Part shown: positions 43,901 through 55,900 of the stretch, one piece after another
Layout of the letters: each line of letters starts with the position of its first letter
Position numbering within the stretch: position 1 is the stretch's first letter
Assembly: GCA_036365455.1 (NCBI GenBank)
Contig: JAWQUS010000001.1
Coordinates: 21,741,001-21,805,000 of the forward strand
Direction of reading: 5' to 3'
DNA: 64,000 nt
DNA from: Macrosoma leucophasiata
Taxonomy: Eukaryota; Arthropoda; Insecta; Lepidoptera; Hedylidae
The notes under the pieces: model-generated
What the model saw: the letters and a program-made list of their open reading frames with translations, nothing else
Database searches by the model: none
Told to the model about the DNA's origin: nothing
Program-made: the position numbers and the translations under genes

Positions 43901-46900
43901 TAGATTTTTTCTTTTTAAATGTTTTCTATTATTGTCCTAGCCAAATGGTGAAGTAAATAATAATTAGTAACTGTTACATTGTACTTTTATTATGCTGATT
44001 AATAAAAAATACACATATAAAAACAATTGTTTTATTGTAGGGTTCCATCAAGTATTTTGATTCCCAAAAGGGTTCCATCATTTAAAAAGTTTGAGAACCA
44101 CTCCAGGCCCTGGAGTATCCCACTTCTCGACGGTTACCAAAACTGGGATTACACCCTCGCGGAGGCAAGCGTCAGTGACGGAGAAATATCGCTATCATCT
44201 GTCTGAAGATTTTCTACGAGCTTTCAGACACGTGCTACTGGAGACGAAGTCGAAGTAACTAATGAACGCATGCTCAACACCTGTATTAGTTCATTTCAAC
44301 TATCGAATATGGGTTACCAGCTCCCCAAATCATCACCGCATCAAGACCGTAGAAGTTGGGAGTATATATATATCGCTGAGACAAATGACGATCCGGGCGA
44401 AATGACTTTGTTCTCTTCAGAGCAAAAACAAATTTATGATACCGTCGTTGAAAGCGTTGGGCAAAATCAGGGTAAAATGTTTTTATCCTGGATTTTGGAT
44501 GCTCCTGGTGGAACACGAAAAAACATTTGTTATCACTGGAATACTTGCAGATTTCAGGAGGCAAGGCAAAATTGCTATTGCTGTAGCGTCGTGGGGAAAT
44601 GCTGCCACACTGCTTCCGGATAGCAAGACAGTACATGCCATGTTTAAAATTCCCTTATATTTAGAGAGCGATGAAATGACTGTTTTTGGTGTGTCATGTA
44701 ACAGTGATAAGGGACACGTGCTCAAGGTTTGCTCTCTGATTGTATGGGATGAGTGTAGAAGTGTTGAAACTGCCTTTCCACACTTTACAACACTTCTGGA
44801 GGCCGTGGACAAAACCCTGCAGGACATCCGCAGGAACGAAAAATAGGTGGTGTCACATTACTGTTCACTGACGATTTCCGGCAAACGCTTCCCGTGGTGA
44901 CGCGAAGATCGAGGGCTGACGAGATCAATGCTTTGTTGAAACGATCTTAACGAGTTCGTACCTACGCTGCGCTTGACCATTAATATGAGAGCTCGGCTCG
45001 ACGACAAAGCACGTGCTCAAGAATTTTCCGATGTCTTTCTAAGTCTTCTCGGAACCACTCTACCAGAGGAGAGAGGTGGATAGGTGGTGTTTCCAGAGTC
45101 TCTCGACAGAGATGTATCCAGGTGAGAATAACTCATTCTCGGTGTCTACGGAGACATTAGTCGTGTACCGCACTAGCAGAATACGACGTTTTGGGTGTGT
45201 AAGCGGGACATTTTGACGCCCAAAAATGATCAGGCTGCAGCAATTAATAGGCAATGAAGTGGTCTATACCTCCATAAATACTGTCGTCGAGCAAGATGCC
45301 AAAGCGACACTGGCATCTTAGATATGTTTGGTGCTGTAGAGCCTTCACGCAGACGACGTTGCAGGCAGCTGCTAGTATTAAATAAAGTTGGTGGCATTTT
45401 GTTTGATATAGGCTTATTAAAGTGCCCGTGTATAGTGAAATAGAATAACAGTGCGAAAACACGGCTTTTCAGTTTGCCTCCAAAACTTCATTTGAAATGT
45501 TCTGGTAAAGTAGCCATCGCTTTACTCGAATTACTGACTGCGACTCTGACTGACTGGCTTATAATTGACCGACTGACTCTTACTTTTACGCTGCTTGCGA
45601 ATACGAAATATCATTTTACTTGACACCGGCAATATGCGTAATAGCGATGCCATAATACTAAAAAATAACGAAAATAGCGAATACATCCAACTCCTTTGAC
45701 ACTCCCGCTCCCTCGGGGACGAACTGTGTGCACATGGACCTCTACACCCGGGTGGTCAGGGCAGGGGACTTCGGACGTCGGACTAGTGAATGTCCATCGC
45801 CCAAATGGTGAGGTCCATTCGTAAAAAAGTGTGCGTGTTGTCAATATTGTTATAGCTGTCCATTTGTATCTCCTTTAAAAGCAAAAACGATAATCTTACA
45901 ATCATTATAGCTTGTTAAGTTTTTTAGTTAACTTTTATATTTTAAACTAACTGTCCCGGCAAACTTCGTATTGCCTCAGAATGAAATAATGTGTCAAAGG
46001 TTTGATAGATACGGACTATTTGTATGGGAAAATAAAATTGTGGTTTTTACTATTTCCCTCCAATTTCTTCATATTTTCTTACCTTTTAAACTTTCCCTGG
46101 ACTTCCAAAAATCATTCAAAACCAAAATAGCTAAATCGGTCCAGCCGTTCTCGAGTTTTAGCGAGACTAACGAACAGCAATTGATTTTACATATATTTTA
46201 AATATGATCCTGAATAATGGTCCTTTAATATGTCGGATGACTCGCTAGTCATCCAATATTATATATTCAATTCGTACAATACATACCTTTGTGCCAATAA
46301 ATGGGGTGCGACGCGAAAGTGATGAACGGCACATCCTGGCTGAAGGGGTTCCACACAGTCTTGAGCGGGAGCGGCTCTCCTTTGTTCCACATGAGGCGGA
46401 CACCGCGCAAATTGCGTTCCCTTTAATTTAACAAATATTTAAAGATCTGCAGATTAATTAATTAAAATAATAATTGTTCTACCTCTAGTGCGTTAGCAAA
46501 CGACATTGCCTGCCACATGCTTCGCCTATGTTTAGGGATGGCGATCCTTTCCGAAAAAACATACGAGTTTCGAAGTGTGATATATCGATCCATAAAAATA
46601 TCGATTCTCTAGAAATATCAAAACGCTTGTTCGACACTTCTCATGACCAGAGGGCTTACCTATTTTTAGGACAAATCTGTTATCCTGTGTAAGTGCAATC
46701 TAACGTGGCGATGCTGGCGATGCCAGCCTTATGGGGACATTACAACAGAAAGAGCGATGCAGAATTAAAAGACGAAATGATACGTACCGCCATAGAAATA
46801 AGAATAGCATAAGTAACATATTGTTTTAGTTTGTATTGTTCTATTCTCTATCGATATAGATTTGCTTCCTAATTAAAAATGTAAAGTATAAATTCAACCA

Positions 46901-49900
46901 CGGAAAAGAAAGGACTAATATATCGATGTTCGACGAAGGAATTTGAATTCAGTGTATCAATCCGGACATACCTAAAAATCAATTAAAATAAGTCGTCTTA
47001 CAGTACAAAAAAAAACTTTTCTGATTAATCGATCTCAGATCGCCATCACTAATCCCTACCTGTGTTAGTATAATCATCAAAAACTAAGCCTGGGTTGCAC
47101 CCTAAGATTTGTTCAAGTTATTGTAACATTTCAAATCCTTCTCCTAACTTAATAAGTTAGAGAGGGATGTGAAATTGTGTTACACTAACTTAAACAAACA
47201 TCGTGGTGCACCCCAGGCTAAGTGTACCTACATGCTAAGCGTGCAATATGTGTCATTATGTGAGACATTATTTATTCACTGCATACCATAATTATATTAA
47301 TCGTTCTTAATATAAAATGAATATCAAGAACGTTGTAGATTCCTATCATTAAATACTCATTACCGTCAAACCTGGATTACCGTACCGATTGTAAATTTAT
47401 ATGAAAGCTCACGTCTCTAACATTTTATTCAGAAGTCATGTGACTTCTTTACATATGCGTCAATTTTGTTTGGAATCCTTAGTAAATTCCACAAAATAAC
47501 AAAACGGTACTTAAAAGGTCTAAGGAAGCTAATGCAGATCTATTCCATCTTACATCTACTTGAAGCATATCACAATAACAGGAAATGGCAAATCATATTA
47601 TCTATTCTAAATACACAAGAAGCTTTCTATATTATTTAGCCTCAAAGACCGACGATTATCAAGTTATGCTACGCTGCTCTGATAGCTCTCTCGTATGCTT
47701 TTTCAGCAAAAAAATACCAAGAGAATCTATGACAGTCATCATCATCATCATCATATCAGCCATAAGACGTCCACTGCTGAACATAGGCCTCCCCCAATGA
47801 CCTCCATGCCGACCGATCGGAAGCGACGTGCATCCAGCGGGTACCTGCAGCCTTGACTAGATCGTCGGTCAGTCCATCAACCATCACGGAAAAAACGCCG
47901 TACTGGACGTCCGCGGAAACGTAACGTACCAATCGCGACGTCGACCCCGTTCCCGGTCGCGGCAGAATTGATCCAGCCCGTCGAGCCTGTAACCGAACCA
48001 ATGAGCGGGCCGCAAGCCCCGCCCACTACGCGACCTACTTTCACCGTAGTGCCACGCCTCCAACACGCCTCCCCGCCAAGGCAAGCGTCCCCTGCGCCGC
48101 CTCCCGCACCTATCACCGTGCAGGTGAGCTGCGCGCCCCGCGCCGCGCACGCTCCCCGCGCCGTCCCGGCAGAGGTGCCGCCTTCCAGTGCGCCTCGGGC
48201 GGCCGATACGAACGGTCGTGCCCCGGCCGCTAGTCACTGCATCGCTGCATCAATCGATCGACGTGTGGAGCCGATGGTAGTGAGCTTTGCCGCTCTGGGG
48301 GCAACGCCAGCAGACGCGTATTCACAAGCGCACGTGGTAAGTTCTGGGCCGGCTCATTCAAACTCGCAAGCCGTACCAGCGACCGTGTCCCGGGGGAGGG
48401 TTTCCACTCCCTCAGGACACTTAGTGGAGCCGACGATGTCCCAGTTAGTGGGTGTATTTATTAACACACTGACTGGAATATTGGCGGCATACAACGCCGG
48501 GCAGGATATAATGCCTGCACTACTGTCGGGACTGGCCGAACTAACTCGTTACAGTGATCCCGTGTAGGCTGAGAATCCTATATTGGAATCCAGGCGGGAT
48601 CACGGGTCACATTCGGGATCTCCGGGAACTCGCCCAGGCTCAGGATATTCATATTATCCTACTGGGCGAGACCAAATTACGACCCGAACGCGAGCTCCGT
48701 GTGCCCAATTACTTCGTGTACCGCCACGACGAGGTATCGTCGCGGGGCCCCGCTTATAGGGGAACTGCGGCGCTGGTTCGGCGGGACGTAGTGCACGACG
48801 AGTTGGACACACTGCCCTTTGAAATGACGCGTACTAAGGGAGTGCGCGTCTATGCGGAGGGCAGCGAGCTACGCGTATTCGCGGGATATAGACCTCCAGG
48901 AGACGATTTCCGCGCCCGGGACATTCACACTGTCCTCGGGGAGGGACCTACACTAGTCGTGGGTGATATGAACGCTAAGCACACTGCCTGGGGTTCCCGT
49001 TTAATCACACCGGCCGGAAGGAAACTCTTCGAGGACAGCCAGCGACAGGGGTATGACGTGGTCGGGCCGGATGCACCGACACACGTTCCAACTAACCCGA
49101 ACTGTTTACCGGATGTCCTGGACGTCGCCATCGTCAAAGATGTGCCATGCCCGGTCCATGTGGAGGTGCTGTATGATTTGAATACGCAGCACCTCCCAAT
49201 ACTAGTTACTCTTGCACTGTCGACGAATTTCACGATCGCGTGCCCACCCCGCAGACGCACAGACTGGCGCACTTTTGAACGCGCTATGAGTGAGGTGGAG
49301 CCGGTGGGCGCCCTGACTACAGCAGAGGATGTCGAGGCGGCAGCCCGCCGCCTCTCACGCGAAATCCAGTCCGCCAACGTAGCGGCCACCACAACGATGC
49401 CAGCAACACAGCGCAGGGCCGCCCTGCCCGCCGCACTCCAAGTAATGCTGCGCAGAAAGCGCAGCCTCCGTCAGCTGTGGGCGCGCACGCGATGTCCGAC
49501 AGTCAAGCGTGACCTTAATCGCCTCGTGGATAAGGTCAGTGCAGCGATGAGCCTATTTCGTGGGGCTGCCTGGGAAGAAACCATAGACCGGGCGGCTGAC
49601 CGAGACACCAATTTATATATGCTCACTCGCACGCTGACCCGCGAGCCGGCCCCGATATATCCGTTACTTGACAATTCAGGTAAACGATGCTACGGGGCCA
49701 GAGACCGGGCCGAAATACTGGCCACTCATCTGGAGGACGTCTTTACCCCCCACCCACCCTCTACGGATCCTGTTGTCGTCGCGCATCATGATAACTGCGA
49801 GCGCCGCGTAAGGGAATTACTGTCGACACCGCTCCCGCCACTCCGAGGGGATGATTTTATCTCCCCGTCTGAACTGCGGAGGGCCGTTTACCGGCTGAAT

Positions 49901-52900
49901 GTCAAGAAGGCACCAGGACCGGATGGGATCCCTAACGCCGCGCTGCAGCATCTGCCGTGGGGTAGCCTGGTATCCCTTACCAGACTATTCAACGGCATAC
50001 TCCGCACGGGTCATTTTCCCAACGAGTGGAAACTCGGGAAAGTTATAGTTCTCCCCAAGCCGGGCAAGGACCGCCGCTATCCATCTAGCTACCGCCCTAT
50101 CACGCTGCTCTCACACCTCGCCAAGCTGTTCGAGCGTCTTCTGCTGCGGAGGCTGAGGCCACACCTTCCATGTAGGGAGGAGCAGTTTGGCTTCCGCGCG
50201 GGACACTCCACGACGCTCCAGCTGGTGAGGGTACTACACTATCTCGCCAATGAGTTCAACAATCGTCAGTACTCGGTCGGAGTATTTCTCGATATCGAGA
50301 AAGCCTTCGACCGGGTGTGGCATGTTGGACTCTTGGCGAAATTAGATACACTGCATCCCGCCTTACACAGGGTGGTGGCTAGCTTCCTGGAGGGCAGGCG
50401 GTTCTACGTCTCGATTGATGGGGAGGAATCGCCACACCATCCGATCCGTGCAGGAGTACCACAGGGCAGCTGTTTGTCGCCGTCGCTATATGCGGCGTAT
50501 ACAGACGACATCCCCACCTTGCGCGAACATCTGCGCGAAGGAGAAAGGGATGTAATGCTGTCCCTGTTTGCCGACGACAGCGCTTACTTTACGTCGGCGC
50601 CCCGGTTGCATTCTGCATACGAGCAAATGCAACGTTTGCTGAATAGATTGCCGGAGTGGTTCGATAAGTGGCGGATGGCCGTCAATGTGGGTAAGACGGC
50701 CGCTTTCGCAACGCGAACACTCCGCTACCGACTACCACCACTACGGCTCCGCGGCCAAGATGTTCTATGGCAGCCGTCGGTCAAGTACCTCGGGTGTACC
50801 ATCGACAGAGCGCTGCGCATGGTGCCCACCGTGGATAACGCGGTGCGCCAGGCGGCGGCTGCTCGAGCGATGCTACGTCCGGTTCTGCAGTCGAGGCTGC
50901 CGTTGAGCACCAAGCTGCGGATCTACAACACCTACATTCGAACTAGGTTGACGTACGCTGCACCAGCGTGGTACGCCTTGTGCTCCACTACGCAGCGACG
51001 TCGCCTACAGGTACAGCAAAACGTGTGTCTACGCTTGATAACCAACGCGGGGAGGTACGTCAGAAATGACGTCATCTCACGGGACCTGCGTGTAGAATCC
51101 GTTCAGGAGTTCGTGGTCCGTCTCGCGCGCGGTATGTACTATCGTGCGGAAAACGGACCTCACGGACACCTCCACGGATTTGCCCCACTACATAGCAGGC
51201 CGCCTGACGGGAGGGCACTCCCGCGCGAAATCCTCTCCGTGGTATCAACCCGGACACCCCGGGACGCCGACGTATGTCCGAGCCCCGATCCCGAATCGTG
51301 ATCCGATACGTTAGTGAGCCAAGCTCGGCCGGGCTCGCCATTAGATGCAGAGCCCTGTGACGATGTCACGCAACCTGCCCGACCCGGGTTCGATTCCCGG
51401 ACGTGGGGGCTTCCATCGGGGATGCGGTCGCGGGTCCGACTACGGTCCGGGCTACGACCGCGCAATATCTGAGGGCGTTGCCACTGGAGTGGTGGATGCT
51501 CGCCCCTGTTGGCTTCCCAAAACTCGACGCTGGGCGACGGAAGCCGCCGCAGCGACGCCACTTCGCGCCGTGACGACACCCCCGCCGCCGCAATACCAAC
51601 CGCCGCGGCACCGCTGTCATCGCGGCACCACCACACTTGGGAGGCGCCTACTCCGTCGCTGCGCCCTAATCGGCGACGCGGCGCTTACCACTGCGCCACC
51701 CAGACAAGACGCCGCTCCCATTACTATGGGAGCAGAAGATGCCGAGGAAAAGGGGCACGTGCCTCGAATCCTATACCGCGCCGCGCGCTAGCGCGCGCGA
51801 CGAATCACGACGTCGGTCCATCTTGCAGGTGGACGTCCTACGCTTTTTAGTATTTACTCTATGACAGTACCAAGTGATTATATTATGTGCAAGCATGTGA
51901 AATAATGTAGACACTTCGCAATCGTTCTCTTTCATTAAGATGGAGCTTATTTGCGAATGCCACCAGTGTTGGCAAACTTGGCTTTTGTTTCTCTCAATTT
52001 CCACTGTCTGCCATCGCCTCAAATTCTTGTTTCTTAAATTTTGTTCCATAGAGATACTTCGTTAAATTGACCACAGCATAGCATCATAATATTATTTTTT
52101 TATTTAACATCCTGAATGTTATGCTTGTTAAAATTATCTAAATGTAATGTTTTTCCTATTAATTAAAACATACGTTTGAAGCTGGTTAAGCAACATCGTT
52201 CGAGAAATTATATTACTATAAACTTAAAAAATAATTTATTAAATTTTGTTGTTGGATATTAATATAAACTTTAGAACACGACGTTGTTTAACCAGTCATA
52301 ATACATATAAATGTACTTTTAAGGTGTAAATGTGCTAGATCACAGTATTTACTGTATTAGTCACAATATTTACTTTACTAGATCACAGTATTTACTGTAC
52401 TAGATCACAGTATTTACTGTACTAGATCACAGTATTTACTGTACTAGATCACAGTATTTACTGTATAAGTCGCAATATTTATTCTACTAGATCACAGAAT
52501 TTACTTTACTAGATCACAGTATTGACTGTACTACATTACAATATTTACTCTACTAGATCACAGTATTTACTTTACTAGATCACAGTATTGACTGTACTAC
52601 ATTACAATATTTACTCTACTAGATCACAGTATTTACTTTACTAGATCACAGTATTGACTGTACTACATCACAATATTTACTCTACTAGATCACAGTATTT
52701 ACTTTACTAGATCACAGTATTGACTGTACTACATCACAATATTTACTCTACTAGATCACAGTATTTACTGTACTAGATCACAGTATTTACTGTATAAGTC
52801 GCAATATTTATTCTACTAGATCACAGAATTTACTTTACTAGATCACAGTATTGACTGTACTACATTACAATATTTACTCTACTAGATCACAGTATTTACT

Positions 52901-55900
52901 TTACTAGATCACAGTATTTACTGTACTAGATCACAGTATTTACTGTACTAGATCACAGTATTTACTGTACTAGATCACAGTATTTACTGTATAAGTCGCA
53001 ATATTTATTCTACTAGATCACAGAATTTACTTTACTAGATCACAGTATTGACTGTACTACATTACAATATTTACTCTACTAGATCACAGTATTTACTTTA
53101 CTAGATCACAGTATTGACTGTACTACATTACAATATTTACTCTACTAGATCACAGTATTTACTTTACTAGATCACAGTATTGACTGTACTACATCACAAT
53201 ATTTACTCTACTAGATCACAGTATTTACTTTACTAGATCACAGTATTGACTGTACTACATCACAATATTTACTCTACTAGATCACAGTATTTACTGTACT
53301 AGATCACAATATTTACTCTACTCAGTGGTGGATTTACCAGCAGGCTGAGTAGATTGGAGCCTAGGGCGGCAAATTTTAAGGGGCGGCAGAATTAGGTCAT
53401 AATTTTGTTACTTCTATTTACAAAATAACTGTTAAAATTATCAATGCTCAGACCATAGTTCCCAATTATTCTAACCATAGAAAAAAGTTGATGTAAGGAG
53501 GATAATGAAGCATAAAACATAAAGTTGGAATTTTAATGATAGAAAATATACCTAATTGATATGATTGTGAACTACGATATCAAAATATAGGGGCGGCGAA
53601 AATTGAGTAGCCTACCGGCGGCAAATTTGTAAATCCGCCACTGACTCTACTAGATCACAGTATTTACTTTATTAGATCACAGTATTTACTGCATTAGTCA
53701 CAATATTTACTCTACTAGATCACGGCATTCACTTTATTAGATCACAGTTTTGTATAAAGGCTATTAAAAAACCACTTGAATAGACTAAGCATTTTTGGGT
53801 GAACGATTTATTTACGCTTTATGAAAATTACGACAGAACTTCGAAGGATCATTTAAGAAATCAGATTTATTTTTGACAAATATCGAAGAGAATTCCCTTT
53901 TCAGTACTCATATTTATTATTATTCTTAATGGCGACCCCAAAAATGTCAGCATCACATTTACACCCCAAATAAGTTCAAACGATCAAAGCACATGAAAAT
54001 CTACAAGCTACGAACTAAAATACAAAGCACACAAATTGATGAGCGGTGGGGACTACAGCAACTCAAAGTACCTAGGTTCAAAATACTTGAAATCGAACAG
54101 TTTAGCGTCGTCTGCGGGGCCGGGTCGCCGGCACAGACGGTCAATCACGCAGTCCTTCACCACCGTCGTCACGCCCGTTGCGATACCGTTAATCCGACTG
54201 GGGGACATTGGAGTCACTTTTTCAAAGGCCAGAGAACATACACAAATATACAATACATACATTCTGACACAATGGTACATGATACGCTTAACATAGATGA
54301 TAGTGAAGTACGCACAACACGTAATGAGGTACTGCGGCTCGACCGCTTGCTAAATCGCTTTTGACCTGACTTGTGTGTTTTTTTTTTTAATGTAGAGAAG
54401 GTGAAAAAGAAGCGTGCAGTTCACATAGATGTTAAGGCACATCCCAATACAAAAACCAAAGGTCAAAAGGCAGATGCGTTGCCACCCCTGAGACCTAAGG
54501 TGTTATGTCTCTGTGATAGTTATTTTGGGGCCAGGAGGCCATACATTACCAGTTAAATGAACCGGAACACGATAGTGTTGAACACTAGCATTTAGTGGTA
54601 GATAGATTAGGTAATGTGGTGGTGCTTACACCATCAGTTCCTTGTCTTGGAACTCTTCCAACAGTAAAAAAGGGTTGTTAGGGTTCCGTAGCCTACAAGG
54701 TACCATCGTAGTTTCGCCAAGAAAAAACATTTTTCAGGGTACTTCCCCTACACGAAAAGTAAGGGATTTTTTTCCCTCGCCTTTCCCTTATTATTGGATA
54801 GGTCTCTGAAAAATATTTTGTTACTTACATTGATGTTATGTGATGACCGCAGCGACACCTACACAAAGACCAGAAGTCAAAATGTAGATGCGTTGCCACC
54901 CCTGAGACCTTAGTTATTGTCTCTGTGATAGTTAATACGGGGCCATACAATGTATGTCATGTGTGCCCCGCCCCATACATTGAAAACTGAAAAAAGATAT
55001 AAATTATTATACACACTGCAATATACTTACGGCACTAAAGAAGAAGGTGGGTACACTAATTCGCCAATTACAACAGTGTCCAGATCATCTAAGTACGTTT
55101 TTTTGAAATCCAGTTGTTTCATAGCTATGAAGTCATACTTTATTGTCATCACCAGCCGGGACGTGAGGAGGACAATCCTTTCTTTCTCATTGTCCCAAAG
55201 TGTAATTCTGTAAAACAAAAGTAATGAAAAATGCAAAATAATTAAATAAATAATTTGCTTTGATCAATTTTATGAGGGGTGTAATGCAATATAGATATTG
55301 GATAATAACACTTTTTATAACCTACTGTGGTTGTGGACCATCTGCAACCACTTGTGCAATCGACGTCGGAATATAGGTAAAAAAGATTTTTTATCCAATA
55401 TCTATATTGCGTCACAACTCATTTCATATAATAGGAGAAATGAGTGTTAAACACAAGTGTTATAAAAGTAAAGTCTTTATAAAGTCGCCTAAAATGCTGT
55501 AGGCGTAGTTATTCCTAGTCCATTTTTCCTGATTTCTTATTAGATAAGTATCCAGAATTGGTATAATTAAGTCCGGGTACAGAGTTGGTTAAAAATATAA
55601 ATAATGAAATAGTCTCCTGATTTTGTATCGTCAGTAATTAAAAATAAGAAAAATCTATGAATCAGTAGAGCTTCAATGAAATGTCACAAAAGGTAAAAAA
55701 AAATATTTGCATAATAATAATACGGAATTGAAAAATAGATAGAAATAGAAAATATTTTTATTTCGAATAGATCTTTACAGATACTTTCAAAATGTCAAGT
55801 AATATATAAAATACCTAGAGTCAATTACCATTACATAAAGTAAAGCAAAATCATATATTCATAGTAAATTAAAAATTAGAATTTAAACTTCTAAGTTAAA

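Larger units (their letters stand above)
41230..45375 (+). mobile_element. Helitron with helicase remnants, itself interrupted by hAT
   Basis: Starts TCTATACATATAATAAAAC, ends GGCAGCTGCTAG, between A and T of the G element without duplication. Helicase pieces: VHPNNGESCFLRLLLHTVRG at 42046-42110, then after the hAT insertion 44270-45330 with a P-loop-like DAPGGT, VWDECRS (Walker B) and FTDDFRQTLPVVTRR. Frameshifts and stops are numerous. Only the PIF1-like helicase end is present; no Rep domain seen. Confidence 0.85.
41155..45666 (+). mobile_element. G retroposon split by a Helitron
   Basis: Left part 41155-41229 (TTTGGCGGGAACCTCG...TTTTTAAGTTA), right part 45376-45666 (TATTAAATAAAGTTGG... 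to A-rich end). Joined across the gap they match the other G copies. 14-bp duplications AACGAAAATAGCGA lie at 41141-41154 and 45667-45680. Confidence 0.88.
47871..51810 (+). mobile_element. Jockey-type non-LTR retrotransposon, intact ORF2
   Basis: About 3.94 kb, 8-bp duplication CGTCGGTC at 47863-47870 and 51811-51818. GC-rich compared with its surroundings. Carries the end of an ORF1, a full ORF2 and about 510 bp of 3' UTR holding a B-box-like GGGTTCGATTCCC at 51386-51398. No A tail is visible at the 3' end. The 5' end lies inside ORF1, so the copy is 5'-truncated. Confidence 0.85.
47736..51850 (-). mobile_element. RTE LINE 3' fragment split by a jockey-type element
   Basis: Minus strand VKAAGTRWMHVASDRSAWRS-LGEAYVQQWTSYG and a triplet tail at 47736-47870; the fragment continues at 51811-51850 (CGTCGGTCCATCTTGCAGG), which matches the order seen in the RTE copy at 25.8 kb (TCGTCGGTCCATCTTGTGGG). 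Confidence 0.8.

Noticed and set aside
44286..44827. Minus-strand ORFs of 114-116 codons
   Set aside because: Antisense of the Helitron helicase remnant.
48925..49392. 155-codon minus-strand ORF
   Set aside because: Antisense shadow of the LINE endonuclease domain.
51345..51850. ORFs of 84-158 codons on both strands after ORF2
   Set aside because: These lie in the GC-rich 3' UTR of the LINE and have no motif.
52333..53748. CRISPR-like array
   Set aside because: The units are contiguous 22-mers without spacers in an animal intron; it is a satellite.
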